This document shows, piece by piece, positions 39,795 to 52,430 of a stretch of 64,000 bases of DNA. The stretch comes from Delphinus delphis (taxonomy: Eukaryota; Chordata; Mammalia; Artiodactyla; Delphinidae). Position 1 is the first letter of the stretch. Each line of letters opens with the position of its first letter. The notes beneath the pieces are model-generated. The model had not been told where the DNA came from. It made no database searches and saw only the letters and a program-made list of their open reading frames with translations. The translations under genes were made by a program, and so were the position numbers. The DNA lies in contig NW_027192670.1 in NCBI RefSeq assembly GCF_949987515.2, positions 62,001 through 126,000 on the forward strand, read 5' to 3'.

Positions 39795-41373
39795 TCACAA
39801 ACCTGCAGAGTTATAAATGACTGCTATCGTCCAAAAATAGACTGAAGTAAGGCTGCCAAGAGGACTTGAAAGCGGGGCAGAATTGCAGGGAACCCATTTC
39901 AGGAGGTAGACTGGAATTGCATTGAAAGCATAGGAAAAGAGGCAGAACGTCCACAATGATGCACTTGGCCAAAAAGGGCGTATGCGTTTTTTCCTGAATA
40001 TATTCAGGAAAAAACGCATACGCCCTTTTTGGCCAACCAAGCAAGCTTGCAAAGGAAATCTGCACTACAATGAAGTCTCACTTCCCCCCGGTCAAAAGGG
40101 CCATCTGAAAAAAGTGTAAAATCCAGAAAGGCAGGACAGGCCATGGAGAACTGGGAGCCTTTTTATGCTGATGGGCGGGATGTAAATTACCAACAGACAC
40201 TCAGGAGAAGTGTATGGTGTTTCCTGAAACATCTAAAAAACAAAGCAACAGAGCCTAGGGCACTGCCACTTATGGTCCTATAGCTTAGGGAAATTAAAAT
40301 CAAAAAGACACAGCCACCCCAAAGTTTGGGACGCCTCTGTTTACAAGAACCTCGTTTACAGTACAAGTTCAACATAGCAGAAAGTTAAAAATGGATAAAG
40401 AAGTTGTGGTATTTACTTACAAAGCAATATCACTCAGCAATGAAATCTATGTCATCAGGCCCGTAGCAGCACAATGAGTGGATTCAGGTATGATGATTCT
40501 AACTGAAATAAGTCACACAGAAAAAGAAACATCATAAGATATCAGTAATACACGGAATGGAAACTTGGCTACACAGGAACTGAATTACAGAACAGAACAG
40601 GGTCTCAAATTTAGAAAACCAACTTATGCTTGCTTAAGGGTAAAGGTGAGTTGGGGTGCTGCATAAAACCAGAGATTGAAATGAGCACAGATAAAGTTCC
40701 TTAAGCCAAATATGGAATAGACAAGAGCTACTCCTTGCTCAACGAAATGGACTCAACACCGCATATTAAACGCCTAAGAATGTACCTGACTAGTAAGTAT
40801 CTTAAAACCTATGGATTGCTATGTCTCCGAAAGAGAATCAAGCATGTGTACAGGGGCATAAACGCAGCAGTGATAGGATTGGAGAGGTTCGTGAGCAAAT
40901 GAAGACCATTTGAAGTCATATTGCATGGTACCCATTCCACGGGTTTCAACTACCCAGGTTTAAGGTATTCTTCCTTCAGCTAAAACATGCATGTGGAACC
41001 TAGAGTATGATCAACCATGTGATCGGGAGACGTGTTCAAATATGTCTCAGTTTTCATACCCTGGTACTCGGGTGCAACATTCCAGACGCTTTACTAACAC
41101 TCTCCCCACTTGGAGAGTCAGCGCCTTTAACCTCCTGTTTGGCCCAGTTTGCAATTTCTGTGGAAGATGAACAGGAATAGCGAGAACCAATGAGAGACTA
41201 GCTGGAGGTGTCTGGATGGGCAAATTTAACTCTCATTTCCCACCAGGAAGAGGAAATAACCAAAAGCTCAGCATGCCGTGCTGGAACCAGATTAGGGCCT
41301 GAAGCCATCCTGCGGTGTTGCGGCCAGGTCACAAGAAAGCGAGTTGAAGAAACGAGCTCAGGGGCACTGTAAT
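39795..41373 (+). repeat. Monomer 26 (beta head, beta tail)
   Basis: The palindrome is at 39965-40036 and perfect. Copy of the monomer at 36637 in the duplicated dimer. Confidence 0.9.
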
Positions 41374-42952
41374 TCACAAACCTGCAGAGTTATAAATGAC
41401 TGCTATCGTCCAAAAATAGACTGAAGTAAGGCTGCCAAGAGGACTTGAAAGCGGGGCAGAATTGCAGGGAACCCATTTCAGGAGGTAGACTGGAATTGCA
41501 TTGAAAGCATAGGAAAAGAGGCAGAACGTCCACAATGATGCACTTGGCCAAAAAGGGCGTATGCGTTTTTTCCTGAATATATTCAGGAAAAAACGCATAC
41601 GCCCTTTTTGGCCAACCAAGCAAGCTTGCAAAGGAAATCTGCACTACAATGAAGTCTCACTTCCCCCCGGTCAAAAGGGCCATCTGAAAAAAGTGTAAAA
41701 TCCAGAAAGGCAGGACAGGCCATGGAGAACTGGGAGCCTTGTTATGCTGATGGGCGGGATGTAAATTACCAACAGACACTCAGAAGAAGTGTATGGTGTT
41801 TCCTGAAACATCTAAAAAACAAAGCAACAGAGCCTAGGGCACTTCCACTTATGGTCCTATAGCTTAGGGAAATTAAAATCAAAAAGACACAGCCACCCCA
41901 AAGTTTGGAACGGCTCTGCTTACAAGAACCTCGTTTACAGTACAAGTTCAACATCGCAGAAAGTGAAAAATGGATAAAGAAGTTGTGGTATTTACTTACA
42001 AAGCAATATCACTCAGCAATGAAATCTGTGTCATCAGGCCCTTAGCAGCACAATGAGTGGATTCAGGTATGATGATTCTAACTGAAATAAGTCACACAGA
42101 AACAGAAACATCATAAGATATCAGTAATACACGGAATGTAAACTTGGCTACACAGGAACTGAATTACAGAACAGAACAGGGTCTCAAATTTAGAAAACCA
42201 ACTTATGCTTGCTTAAGGGTAAAGGTGAGTTGGGGTGCTGCATAAAACCAGAGTTTGAAATGAGCACAGATAAAGTTCCTTAAGCCAAATATGGAATAGA
42301 CAAGAGCTACTCCTTGCTCAACGAAATGAACTCAACACCCCATATTAAACGCCTAAGAATGTACCTGACTAGTAAGTATCTTAAAACCTATGGATTGCTA
42401 TGTCTCCGAAAGAGAATCAAGCATGTGTACAGGGGCATAAACGCAGCAGTGATAGGATTGGAGAGGTTCGTGAGCAAATGAAGACCCTTTGAAGTCATAT
42501 TGCATGGTACCCATTACACGGGTTTCAACTACCCAGGTTTTAGGTATTCTTCCTTCAGCTAAAACATGCATGTGGAACCTAGAGTATGATCAACCATGTG
42601 ATCGGGAGACGTGTTCAAATATGTCCCAGTTTTCGTACCCTGGTACTCGGGTGCAACATTCCAGACGCTTTACTAACACTCTCCCGACTTGGAGAGTCAG
42701 TCCCTTTAACCTCCTGTTTGGCCCAGTTTGCAATTTCTGCGGAAGATGAACAGGAATAGCGAGAATCAATGAGAGACTAGCTGGAGGTGTCTGGACGGGC
42801 AAATTTAACTCTCATTTCCCACCAGGAAGAGGAATTAACCAAAGGCTCAGCGTGCCGTGCCAGAACCAGATTAGGGCCTGAAGACATCCAGCGGTGTTGC
42901 GGCCAGCTCAAAAGAAAGCGAGTTAAAGAAAGGAGCTCAGGGGCACTGTAAT
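41374..42952 (+). repeat. Monomer 27 (beta head, alpha tail with CCATTACACGG)
   Basis: The palindrome is at 41544-41615 and perfect. Its left part copies the monomer at 38216; its right part copies the tail of the monomer at 19267, so a recombination boundary lies between about 42110 and 42320. Confidence 0.88.
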
Positions 42953-44531
42953 TCACAAACCTGCAGAGTTATAAATGACAGCTATCGTCCAAAAATAGAC
43001 TGAAGTAAGGCTGCCAAGAGGACTTGAAAGCGGGGCAGAATTGCAGGAAACCGATTTCAGGAGGTAGACTGGAATTGCATTGAAAGCATAGGAAAAGACG
43101 CAGAACGTCCACAATGATGCACTTGGCCAAAAAGGGCGTATGCGTTTTTTCCTGACTATATTCAGGAAAAAACGCATACGCACTTTTTGGCCAACCAAGC
43201 AAGCTTGCAAAGGAAATCTGCACTACAATGAAGTCTCACTTCCCCCCGGTCAAAAGGGCCATCTGAAAAAAGTGTAAAATCCAGAAAGGCAGGACGGGCC
43301 ATGGAGAACTGGGAGCCTTGTTATGCTGATGGGCGGGATGTAAATTGCCAACAGCCACTCAGGAGAAGTGTATGGTGTTTCCTGAAACATCTAAAAAACA
43401 AAGCAACAGAACCTAGGGCACTTCCACTTATGGTCCTATAGCTTAGGGAAATTAAAATGAAAAAGACACAGCCACCCCAAAGTTTGGAACGGCTCTGTTT
43501 ACAAGAACCTCGTTTACAGTACAAGTTCAACATCGCAGAAAGTGAAAAATGGGTAAAGAAGTTGTGGTATTTACTTACAAAGCAATATCACTCAGCAATG
43601 AAATCTCTGTCATCAGGCCCTTAGCAGCACAATGAGTGGATTCAGGTATGATGATTCTAACTGAAATAAGTCACACAGAAAAAGAAACATCATAAGATAT
43701 CAGTAATACACGGAATGTAAACTTGGCTACACAGGAACTGAATTACAGAATAGAACAGGGTCTCAAATTTAGAAAACCAACTTATGCTTGCTTAAGGGTA
43801 AAGGTGAGTTGGGGTGCTGCATAAAACCAGAGATTGAAATGAGCACAGATAAAGTTCCTTAAGCCAAATATGGAATAGACAAGAGCTACTCCTTGCTCAA
43901 CGAAATGAACTCAACACCCCATATTAAACGCCTAAGAATGTACCTGACTAGTAAGTATCTTAAAACCTAGGGATTGCTATGTCTCCGAAAGAGAATCAAG
44001 CATGTGTACAGGGGCATAAACGCAGGAGTGATAGGATTGGAGAGGTTCGTGAGCAAATGAAGACCATTTGAAGTCATATTGCATGGTACCCATTCCACGG
44101 GTTTCAACTACCCAGGTTTTAGGTATTCTTCCTTCAGCTAAAACATGCATGTGGAACCTAGAGTATGATCAACCACGTGATCGGGAGACGTGTTCAAATA
44201 TGTCCCAGTTTTCGTACCCTGGTACTCGGGTGCAACATTCCAGACGCTTTACTAACACTCTCCCGACTTGGAGAGTCAGTCCCTTTAACCTCCTGTTTGG
44301 CCCAGTTTGCAATTTCTGCGGAAGATGAACAGGAATAGCGAGAACCAATGAGAGGCTAGCTGGAGGTGTCTGGACGGGCAAATTTAACTCTCATTTCCCA
44401 CCAGGAAGAGGAATTAACCAAAGGCTCAGCGTGCCGTGCCGGAACCAGATTAGGGCCTGAAGACATCCTGCGGTGTTGCGGCCAGCTCAATAGAAAGCGA
44501 GTTGAAGAAAGGAGCTCAGGGGCACTGTAAT
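42953..44531 (+). repeat. Monomer 28 (S head; palindrome with two mismatches)
   Basis: The palindrome at 43123-43194 has C at 43156 and A at 43182, the same changes as the monomer 14 units earlier at 20846. The tail has ACCACGTGATC. Confidence 0.9.
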
Positions 44532-46110
44532 TCACAAACCTGCAGAGTTATAAATGACAGCTATCGTCCAAAAATAGACTGAAGTAAGGCTGCCAAGAGG
44601 ACTTGAAAGCGGGGCAGAATTGCAGGGAACCCATTTCAGGAGGTAGACTGGAATTGCATTGAAAGCATAGGAAAAGAGGCAGAACGTCCACAATGATGCA
44701 CTTGGCCAAAAAGGGCGTATGCGTTTTTTCCTGAATATATTCAGGAAAAAACGCATACGCCCTTTTTGGCCAACCAAGCAAGCTTGCAAAGGAAATCTGC
44801 ACTACAATGAAGTCTCACTTCCCCCCGGTCAAAAGGGCCATCTGAAAAAAGTGTAAAATCCAGAAAGGCAGGACAGGCCATGGAGAACTGGGAGCCTTGT
44901 TATGCTGATGGGCGGGATGTAAATTACCAACAGACACTCAGGAGAAGTGTATGGTGTTTCCTGAAACATCTAAAAAACAAAGCAACAGAGCCTAGGGCAC
45001 TGCCACTTATGGTCCTATAGCTTAGGGAAATTAAAATCAAAAAGACACAGCCACCCCAAAGTTTGGGACGCCTCTGTTTACAAGAACCTCGTTTACAGTA
45101 CAAGTTCAACATAGCAGAAAGTTAAAAATGGATAAAGAAGTTCTGGTATTTACTTACAAAGCAATATCACTCAGCAATGAAATCTATGTCATCAGGCCCG
45201 TAGCAGCACAATGAGTGGATTCAGGTATGATGATTCTAACTGAAATAAGTCACACAGAAAAAGAAACATCATAAGATATCAGTAATACACGGAATGGAAA
45301 CTTGGCTACACAGGAACTGAATTACAGAACAGAACAGGGTCTCAAATTTAGAAAACCAACTTATGCTTGCTTAAGGGTAAAGGTGAGTTGGGGTGCTGGA
45401 TAAAACCAGAGATTGAAATGAGCACAGATAAAGTTCCTTAAGCCAAATATAGAATAGACAAGAGCTACTCCTTGCTCAACGATATGGACTCAACACCGCA
45501 TATTAAACGCCTAAGAATGTACCTGACTAGTAAGTATCTTAAAACCTATGGATTGCTATGTCTCCGAAAGAGAATCAAGCATGTATACAGGGGCATAAAC
45601 GCAGCAGTGATAGGATTGGAGAGGTTCGTGAGCAAATGAAGACCATTTGAAGTCATATTGCATGGTACCCATTCCACGGGTTTCAACTACCCAGGTTTAA
45701 GGTATTCTTCCTTCAGCTAAAACATGCATGTGGAACCTAGAGTATGATCAACCATGTGATCGGGAGACGTGTTCAAATATGTCTCAGTTTTCATACCCTG
45801 GTACTCGGGTGCAACATTCCAGACGCTTTACTAACACTCTCCCCACTTGGAGAGTCAGCGCCTTTAACCTCCTGTTTGGCCCAGTTTGCAATTTCTGTGG
45901 AAGATGAACAGGAATAGCGAGAACCAATGAGAGACTAGCTGGAGGTGTCTGGATGGGCAAATTTAACTCTCATTTCCCACCAGGAAGAGGAAATAACCAA
46001 AAGCTCAGTGTGCCGTGCTGGAACCAGATTAGGGCCTGAAGCCATCCTGCGGTGTTGCGGCCAGGTCACAAGAAAGCGAGTTGAAGAAACGAGCTCAGGG
46101 GCACTGTAAT
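44532..46110 (+). repeat. Monomer 29 (alpha head, beta tail, several private changes)
   Basis: The palindrome is at 44702-44773 and perfect. Private variants begin to accumulate after about 45.1 kb: GTTCTGGTATT, GCTGGATAAAACC, ATATAGAATAG, ACGATATGG, CATGTATACAGG. It is the last unit of the ordered domain. Confidence 0.9.
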
Positions 46111-47690
46111 TCACAAACCTGCAGAGTTATAAATTAGAGCTATCGTCCAAAAATATACTGAAGTAAGGCTGCCAAGAGGACTTGAAAGCGGGGCAGAATT
46201 GCAGGAAACCGATTTCAGGAGGTAGACTGGAATTGCATTGAAAGCATAGGAAAAGAGGCAGAACGTCCACAATGATGCACTTGGCCAAAAAGGGCGTATG
46301 CGTTTTTTCCTGAATATATTAAGGAAAAAACGCATACACCCTTTTTGGCCAACCAAGCAAACTTGCAAAGGAAATCTGCACTACAATGAAGTCTCACTTC
46401 CCCCCGGTCAAAAGGGCCATCTGAAAAAAGTGTAAAATCCAGAAAGGCAGGACAGGCCATGGAGAACTGGGAGCCTTGTTATGCTGATGGGCCGGATGTA
46501 AATTGCCAACAACCACTCGGGAGAAGTGTATGGTGTTTCCTGAAACATCTAAAAAACAAAGCAACAGAGCCTAGGGCACTTCCACTTATGGTCCTATAGC
46601 TTAGGGAAATTAAAATGAAAAAGACACAGCCACCGCAAAGTTTGGGACGCCTCTGTTTACAAGAACCTCGTTTACCGTACAAGTTCAATATCACAGAAAG
46701 TGAAAAATGGATAAAGAACTTGTGGTACTTACGTACAATGCAGTATCACTCAGCAATGAAATCTATGTCATCAGGCCCTTAGCATCACAATGAGTGGATT
46801 CAGGTATGATGATTCTAACTGAAATAAGTCACACAGAAAAAGAAACATCATAAGATATCACTAATACACGGAATGTAAACTTGGCTACACAGGAACTGAA
46901 TTACAGAACAGAACAGGGTCTCAAATTTAGAAAACCAACTTATGCTTGCTTAAGGGGAAAGGTGAGTTGGGGTGCTGCATAAAACCAGAGATTGAAATGA
47001 GCACAGATAAAGTTCCTTAAGCCAAATATGGAATAGACAAGAGCTACTACTTGCTCAAAGAAATGGACTCAACACCGCATATTAAACGCCTAAGAATGTA
47101 CCTGACTAGAAAGTATCTTAAAACCTAGGTATTGCTATGTCTCCGAAAGAGAATCAAGCATGTGTACAGGGGCATAAACGCAGCAGTGATAGGATTGGAG
47201 AGGTTCGGTGAGCAAATGAAGACCCTTTGAAGTCATATTGCATGGTACCCATTCCACGGGTTTCAACTACCCAGGTTTTAGGTATTCTTCCTTCAGCTAA
47301 AACATGCATGTGGAACCCAGAGTATGATCAACCATGTGATCGGGAGACGTGTTCAAATATGTCTCAGTTTTCCTCCCCTGGTACTCGGGTGCAACATTCC
47401 AGACGCTTTACTAACACTCTCCCCACTTGGAGAGTCAGCGCCTTTAACCTCCTGTTTGGCCCAGTTTGCAATTTCTGCGGAAGATGAACAGGAATAGCGA
47501 GAACCAATGAGAGACTAGCTGGAGGTGTCTGGATGGGCAAATTTAACTCTCATTTCCCACCAGGAAGAGGAATTAACCAAAGGCTCAGCGTGCCGTGCCA
47601 GAACCAGATTAGGGCCTGAAGACATCCTGCGGTGTTGCGGCCAGGTCACAAGAAAGCGAGTTGAAGAAAGGAGCTCAGGGGCACTGTAAT
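46111..47690 (+). repeat. Monomer 30 (first diverged unit; broken palindrome; 1,580 bp)
   Basis: The palindrome at 46281-46352 has A at 46321 and A at 46338, unpaired. Private variants include AAATTAGAGCT, GGGCCGGATG and CTAGAAAGT. An L1-closer block lies at 46719-46747 (CTTGTGGTACTTACGTACAATG). GGTTCGGTGAGC adds one base. Confidence 0.9.
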
Positions 47691-49270
47691 TCACAAACCT
47701 GCAGAGTTATAAATGACAGCTATCGTCCAAAAATAGACTGAAGTAAGGCTGCCAAGAGGACTTGAAAGCGGGGCAGAATTGCAGGAAACCGATTTCAGGA
47801 GGTAGACTGGAATTGCATTGAAAGCATAGGAAAAGAGGCAGAACGTCCACAATGATGCACTTGGCCAAAAAGGGCGTATGCGTTTTTTCCTGAATATATT
47901 CAGGAAAAAACGCATACGCCCTTTTTGGCCAACCAAGCAAGCTTGCAAAGGAAATCTGCACTACAATGAAGTCTCACTTCCCCCCGGTCAAAAGGGCCAT
48001 ATGAAAAAAGTGTAAAGTCCAGACAGGCAGGACAGGCCATGGAGAACTGGGAGCCTTGTTATGCTGATGGGCGGGATGTAAATTGCCAACAGACACTTGG
48101 GAGAAGTGTATGGTGTTTCCTGAAACATCTAAAAAACAAAGCAACAGAGCCTAGGGCACTTCCACTTATGGTCCTATAGCTTAGGGAAATTAAAATCAAA
48201 AAGACACAGCCACCCCAAAGTTTGGAACGGCTCTGTTTACAAGAACCTCGTTTACAGTACAAGTTCAACATCGCAGAAAGTGAAAAATGGATAAAGAACT
48301 TGTGGTACTTACGTACAATGCAGTATCACTCAGCAATGAAATCTATGTCATCAGGCCCTTAGCAGCACAATGAGTGGATTCAGGTATGATGATTCTAACT
48401 GAAATAAGTCACACAGAAAAAGAAACATCATAAGATATCAGTAATACACGGAATGTAAACTTGGCTACACAGGAACTGAATTACAGAACAGAACAGGGTC
48501 TCAAATTTAGAAAACCAACTTATGCTTGCTTAAGGGTAAAGGTGAGTTGGGGTGCTGCATAAAACCAGAGATTGAAATGAGCACAGATAAAGTTCCTTAA
48601 CCCAAATATGGAATAGACAAGAGCTACTCCTTGCTCAACGAAATGGACTCAACACCGCATATTAAACGCCTAAGAATGTACCTGACTAGTAAGTATCTTA
48701 AAACCTATGGATTGCTATGTCTCCGAAAGAGAATCAAGCATGTGTACAGGGGCATAAATGCAGCAGTGATACGATTGGAGATGTTCGGTGAGCAAATGAA
48801 GACCCTTTGAAGTCATATTGCATGGTACCCATTCCACGGGTTTCAACTACCCAGGTTTTAGGTATTCTTCCTTCAGCTAAAACATGCATGTGGAACCCAG
48901 AGTATGATCAACCATGTGATCGGGAGACGTGTTCAAATATGTCTCAGTTTTCGTACCCTGGTACTCGGGTGCAACATTCCAGACGCTTTACTAACACTCT
49001 CCCCACTTGGAGAGTCAGTCCCTTTAACCTCCTGTTTGGCCCAGTTTGCAATTTCTGTGGAAGATGAACAGGAATAGCGAGAACCAATGAGAGACTAGCT
49101 GGAGGTGTCTGGATGGGCAAATTTAACTCTCATTTCCCACCAGGAAGAGGAATTAACCAAAGGCTCAGCGTACCGTGCCAGAACCAGATTAAGGCCTGAA
49201 GACATCCTGCGGTGTTGCGGCCAGGTCACAAGAAAGCGAGTTGAAGAAAGGAGCTCAGGGGCACTGTAAT
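47691..49270 (+). repeat. Monomer 31 (diverged domain; 1,580 bp)
   Basis: The palindrome is at 47861-47932 and perfect. The L1-closer block is at 48299-48327. Confidence 0.9.
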
Positions 49271-50850
49271 TCACAAACCTGCAGAGTTATAAATGACTGC
49301 TATCGTCCAAAAATAGACTGAAGTAAGGCTGCCAAGAGGACTTGAAAGCGGGGCAGAATTGCAGGAAACCTATTTCAGGAGGTAGACTGGAATTGCATTG
49401 AAAGCATAGGAAAAGAGGCAGAACGTCCACAATGATGCACTTGGCCAAAAAGGGCGTATGCGTTTTTTCCTGAATATATTCAGGAAAAAACGCATACGCC
49501 CTTTTTGGCCAACCAAGCAAGCTTGCAAATGAAATCTGCACTACAATGAAGTCTCACTTCCCCCCGGACAAAAGGGCCATCTGAAAAAAGTGTAAAATCC
49601 AGAAAGGCAGGACAGGCCATGGAGAACTGGGAGCCTTGTTATGCTGATGGGCGGGATGTAAATTGCCAACAGACACTCAGGAGAAGTGTATGGTGTTTCC
49701 TGAAACATCTAAAAAACAAAGCAACAGAGCCTAGGGCACTTCCACTTATGGTCCTATAGCTTAGGGAAATTAAAATCAAAATGACACAGCCACCCCAAAG
49801 TTTGGGACGCCTCCGTTTACAAGAACTTCGTTTACCGTACAAGTTCAATATCACAGAAAGTGAAAAATGGATAAAGAACTTGTGGTACTTACGTACAATG
49901 CAGTATCACTCAGCAATGAAATCTATGTCATCAGGCCCGTAGCAGCATAATGAGTGGATTCAGGTACGATGATTCTAACTGAAATAAGTCACACAGAAAA
50001 AGAAACATCGTAAGATATCACTAATACACGGAATGTAAACTTGGCTACACAGGAACTGAATTACAGAACAGAACAGGGTCTCAAATTTAGAAAACCAACT
50101 TATGCTTGCTTAAGGGGAAAGGTGAGTTGGGGTGCTGCATAAAACCAGAGATTGAAATGAGCACAGATAAAGTTCCTTAAGCCAAATATGGAATAGACAA
50201 GAGCTACTCCTTGCTCAATGAAATGGACTCAACACCGCATATTAAACGCCTAAGAATGTACCTGACTAGTAAGTATCTTAAAACCTATGGATTGCTATGT
50301 CTCCAAAAGAGAATCAAGCATGTGTACAGGGGCATAAACGCAGCAGTGATAGGATTGGAGAGGTTCGGTGAGCAAATGAAGACCCTTTGAAGTCATATTG
50401 CATGGTACCCATTCCACGGGTCTCAACTCTCCAGGTTTAAGGTATTCTTCCTTCAGCTAAAACATGCATGTGGAACCCAGAGTATGATCAACCATGTGAA
50501 CGGGAGACGTGTTCAAATATGTCTCAGTTTTCCTACCCTGGTACTCGGGTGCAACATTCCAGACGCTTTAATAACACTCTCCCGACTTGGAGAGTCAGTC
50601 CCTTTAACCTCCTGTTTGGCCCAGTTTGCAATTTCTGTGGAAGATGAACAGGAATAGCGAGAACCAATGAGAGGCTAGCTGGAGGTGTCTGGACGGGCAA
50701 ATTTAACTCTCATTTCCCACCAGGAAGAGGAATTAACCAAAGGCTCAGCATGCCGTGCCGGAACCAGATTAGGGCCTGAAGCCATCCTGCGGTGTTGCGG
50801 CCAGGTCACAAGAAAGCGAGTTGAAGAAAGGAGCTCAGGGGCACTGTAAT
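49271..50850 (+). repeat. Monomer 32 (diverged domain; 1,580 bp)
   Basis: The palindrome is at 49441-49512 and perfect. The L1-closer block is at 49879-49907. The tail has CTCAACTCTCCAGG and GTGAACGGG. Confidence 0.9.
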
Positions 50851-52430
50851 TCACAAACCTGCAGAGTTATAAATGACAGCTATCGTCCAAAAATAGACTG
50901 AAGTAAGGCTGCCAAGAGGACTTGAAAGCGGGGCAGAATTGCAGGAAACCGATTTCAGGAGGTAGACTGGAATTGCATTGAAAGCATAGGAAAAGAGGCA
51001 GAACGTCCACAATGATGCACTTGGCCAAAAAGGGCGTATGCGTTTTTTCCTGAATATATTCAGGAAAAAACGCATACGCCCTTTTTGGCCAACCAAGCAA
51101 GCTTGCAAAGGAAATCTGCACTACAATGAAGTCTCACTTTCCCCCGGTCAAAAGGGCCATCTGAAAAAAGTGTAAAATCCAGAAAGGCAGGACAGGCCAT
51201 GGAGAACTGGGAGCCTTGTTATGCTGATGGGCGGGATGTAAATTGCCAACAACCACTCGGGAGAAGTGTATGGTGTTTCCTGAAACATCTAAAAAACAAA
51301 GCAACAGAGCCTAGAGCACTTCCACTTATGGTCCTATAGCTTAGGGAAATTAAAATGAAAAAGACACAGCCACCCCAAAGTTTGGAACGGCTCTGTTTAC
51401 AAGAACCTCGTTTACAGTACAAGTTCAACATCGCAGAAAGTGAAAAATGGATAAAGAAGTTGTGGTATTCACTTAGAAAGCAATATCACTCAGCAATGAA
51501 ATCTATGTCATCAGGCCCTTAGCAGCACAATGAGTGGATTCAGGTATGATGATTCTAACTGAAATAAGTCACACAGAAAAAGAAACATCATAAGATATCA
51601 GTAATACACGGAATGGAAACTTGGCTACACAGGAACTGAATTACAGAACAGAACAGGGTCTCAAATTTAGAAAACCAACTTATGCTTGCTTAAGGGGAAA
51701 GGTGAGTTGGGGTGCTGCATAAAACCAGAGATTGAAATGAGCACAGATAAAGTTCCTTAAGCCAAATATGGAATAGACAAGAGCTACTCCTTGCTCAACG
51801 AAATGGACTCAACACCGCATATTAAACGCCTAAGAATGTACCTGACTAGTAAGTATCTTAAAACCTATGGATTGCTATGTCTCCGAAAGAGAATCAAGCA
51901 TGTGTACAGGGGCATAAACGCAGCAGTGATAGGATTGGAGAGGTTCGGTGAGCAAATGAAGACCCTTTGAAGTCATATTGTATGGTACCCATTCCACGGG
52001 TTTCAACTACCCAGGTTTTAGGTATTCTTCCTTCAGCTAAAACATGCATGTGGAACCCAGAGTATGATCAACCATGTGATCGGGAGACGTGTTCAAATAT
52101 GTCTCAGTTTTCGTACCCTGGTACTCGGGTGCAACGTTCCAGACGCTTTACTAACACTCTCCCGACTTGGAGAGTCAGTCCCTTTAACCTCCTGTTTGGC
52201 CCAGTTTGCAATTTCTGTGGAAGATGAACAGGAATAGCGAGAACCAATGAGAGACTAGCTGGAGGTGTCTGGATGGGCAAATTTAACTCTCATTTCCCAC
52301 CAGGAAGAGGAATTAACCAAAGGCTCAGCGTGCCGTGCCAGAACCAGATTAGGGCCTGAAGACATCCTGCGGTGTTGCGGCCAGGTCACAAGAAAGCGAG
52401 TTGAAGAAAGGAGCTCAGGGGCACTGTAAT
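50851..52430 (+). repeat. Monomer 33 (diverged domain, satellite-typical L1 part; 1,580 bp)
   Basis: The palindrome is at 51021-51092 and perfect. The L1 part is the common form with TATTCACTTAGAAAGC. Confidence 0.9.

Larger units (their letters stand above)
1..45500 (+). repeat. Homogenised domain with tetrameric higher-order repeat (about 6,316 bp)
   Basis: Diagnostic variants in the monomer tail repeat every fourth unit. The alpha tail (GACCCTTTG, TTTTAGG, TTTTCGTACC, GAATTAACC) lies in the monomers starting at 320, 6635, 12951, then 19267/20846, 27163, 33479 and 41374/42953 (the last with GACCATTTG). Intervening units carry beta tails (GACCATTTG, TTTAAGG, TTTTCATACC, GAAATAACC). The order is clearest in 1899-8213 and 8214-14529. 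It is interrupted by one extra monomer near 19-22 kb and one extra dimer at 36-43 kb. This is a variant pattern read by eye, not an alignment. Confidence 0.75.
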
